This document shows, piece after piece, positions 4,414 to 5,030 of a stretch of 5,030 nucleotides of DNA. This DNA comes from Bryobacterales bacterium. GTDB lineage: Bacteria; Acidobacteriota; Terriglobia; Bryobacterales; Bryobacteraceae. Below the pieces are notes generated by a model, which worked only from the letters and a program-made list of their open reading frames with translations, had not been told where the DNA came from and did not search any database. The position numbers and the translations under genes are program-made. Position 1 is the stretch's first letter; every line of letters begins with the position of its first letter. The stretch spans positions 1-5,030 of the forward strand of contig JALOKO010000333.1 in the NCBI GenBank assembly GCA_025456495.1. The letters are read 5' to 3'.

Positions 4414-5030
4414 GTGAAGTGGAAGTGTTTGCAATTCATTAGCGGCCTTGCCGCGTGCGCCCTGTTGGCGCTACAACCAGCCTGGACGAAGCCGCGTGAG
4501 CTTCCGTGGCGTGGGGACGCCCCAGTCACCATTTCGGTGGTGCTGGAGAGTCGTGCGACGCTGCCGGACAACCTTGTGCGCGCCATGGAGAGCGAACTGC
4601 GCCGAGCCTTCGCTCCCAGCGATACCCGTGTGGAACTGGTGATGCCCACGGATCGCAGCCACCATCCCGTCTTCGATACTGAGTTGATCATGCTCCGTGT
4701 AACCGGGCGCTGCGAAGTGGGTCCGATGCCTCCCTTGAACGGGCACAAACCCGACACCCTGGGCCGCACCTTCGTTACCGACGGCCGCATTCTTCCTTTC
4801 GTCGAGTTGGATTGTAGGCAGATTTCCGGCGCCTTGCGAGGGCGTTTGGCTGGGGCCACCGCAGCCCAACGCCCTGGGCTCCTCGGTCGCGCGATGGGGC
4901 GGGTTCTGGCTCACGAGATCTACCATGTCCTGGCGCAGACAGCCGCACATAGCCCGCATGGCATCGCCGCCGATACCATGAACGCTGAGCAGATGTCGTG
5001 TGAGCGTCTCGAGTTCCGATTCGAGGACTT
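4414..5030 (+). CDS. Exported HEIYH-motif putative zinc metallopeptidase, 3' end cut by window
   Basis: The first 205 residues of a protein of unknown name; the end lies beyond the window. GTG 4414 is chosen because an in-frame TGA sits at 4399-4401 and GAGG (4405-4408) is a well-placed Shine-Dalgarno 5 nt upstream. The N-terminus is an export signal: Lys2/Lys4, a hydrophobic stretch (5-21), then Gln-Pro-Ala at 21-23 as a likely signal peptidase I site. LAAC (12-15) also fits a lipobox, though the hydrophobic stretch continues after Cys15. The mature part has no recognised domain until HEIYHVLAQTAAH (167-179): a HExxH zinc motif with catalytic-type Glu168 and a further His179 seven residues later, then HGIAADTMNAEQM (182-194). 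This spacing differs from metzincins (HExxHxxGxxH). I recall similar 'HEIYHxLAxTxxH...GIA' proteins in acidobacterial genomes, mostly unnamed. Zinc binding and peptidase activity are inferred from the motif alone. Confidence 0.82.
   Translation, partial: MKWKCLQFISGLAACALLALQPAWTKPRELPWRGDAPVTISVVLESRATLPDNLVRAMESELRRAFAPSDTRVELVMPTDRSHHPVFDTELIMLRVTGRCEVGPMPPLNGHKPDTLGRTFVTDGRILPFVELDCRQISGALRGRLAGATAAQRPGLLGRAMGRVLAHEIYHVLAQTAAHSPHGIAADTMNAEQMSCERLEFRFED

Overview
The window is high-GC bacterial DNA with four convincing protein-coding genes, all on the + strand. The best guess for the source is an Acidobacteriota member, possibly related to Bryobacter/Solibacter. This rests on recalled family features: a TonB protein whose cytoplasmic part carries the 'KLPPLxLTSKPVAV' type module, and an exported 'HEIYHxLAxTxxH' protein. 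It is an inference, not a database result.

Layout: 1-235 is repeat-rich and probably noncoding. It holds a 16-bp tandem array running off the left edge, whose last degenerate unit forms a perfect hairpin, followed by a different 15-bp GC-rich array. Next is a two-gene unit: a FucP-type MFS sugar:proton symporter (236-1582) and, 37 bp later, a small YqiA/UPF0227-like alpha/beta hydrolase (1620-2246). A hairpin followed by four T residues (2339-2369) is a plausible terminator. The rest of the 357-bp gap (2247-2603) contains an unusually good set of nested complementary arms (2377-2582) ending at the ribosome binding site of the next gene, so it may be a structured, possibly regulatory, mRNA leader. 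That gene (2604-3830) is a TonB-type energy transducer with three copies of a ~38-residue module in its cytoplasmic N-terminus, one membrane helix, a glycine-rich periplasmic linker and a C-terminal TonB domain. A strong inverted repeat (3854-3900) follows it. A 583-bp gap (3831-4413) holds several dyads and a candidate promoter/operator. The last gene (4414 to the right edge, incomplete) encodes an exported protein with a HExxH zinc-protease-like signature.

Functionally, the first pair suggests sugar uptake plus a small esterase. The tonB gene suggests outer-membrane energisation for TonB-dependent receptors, which are encoded elsewhere. The last gene is exported and looks like a small metallopeptidase of unknown role. 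No insertion sequence, tRNA, rRNA or CRISPR array was seen. The most novel items are the triplicated TonB module, the structured tonB leader, the HEIYH protein and the paired minisatellite-like arrays.
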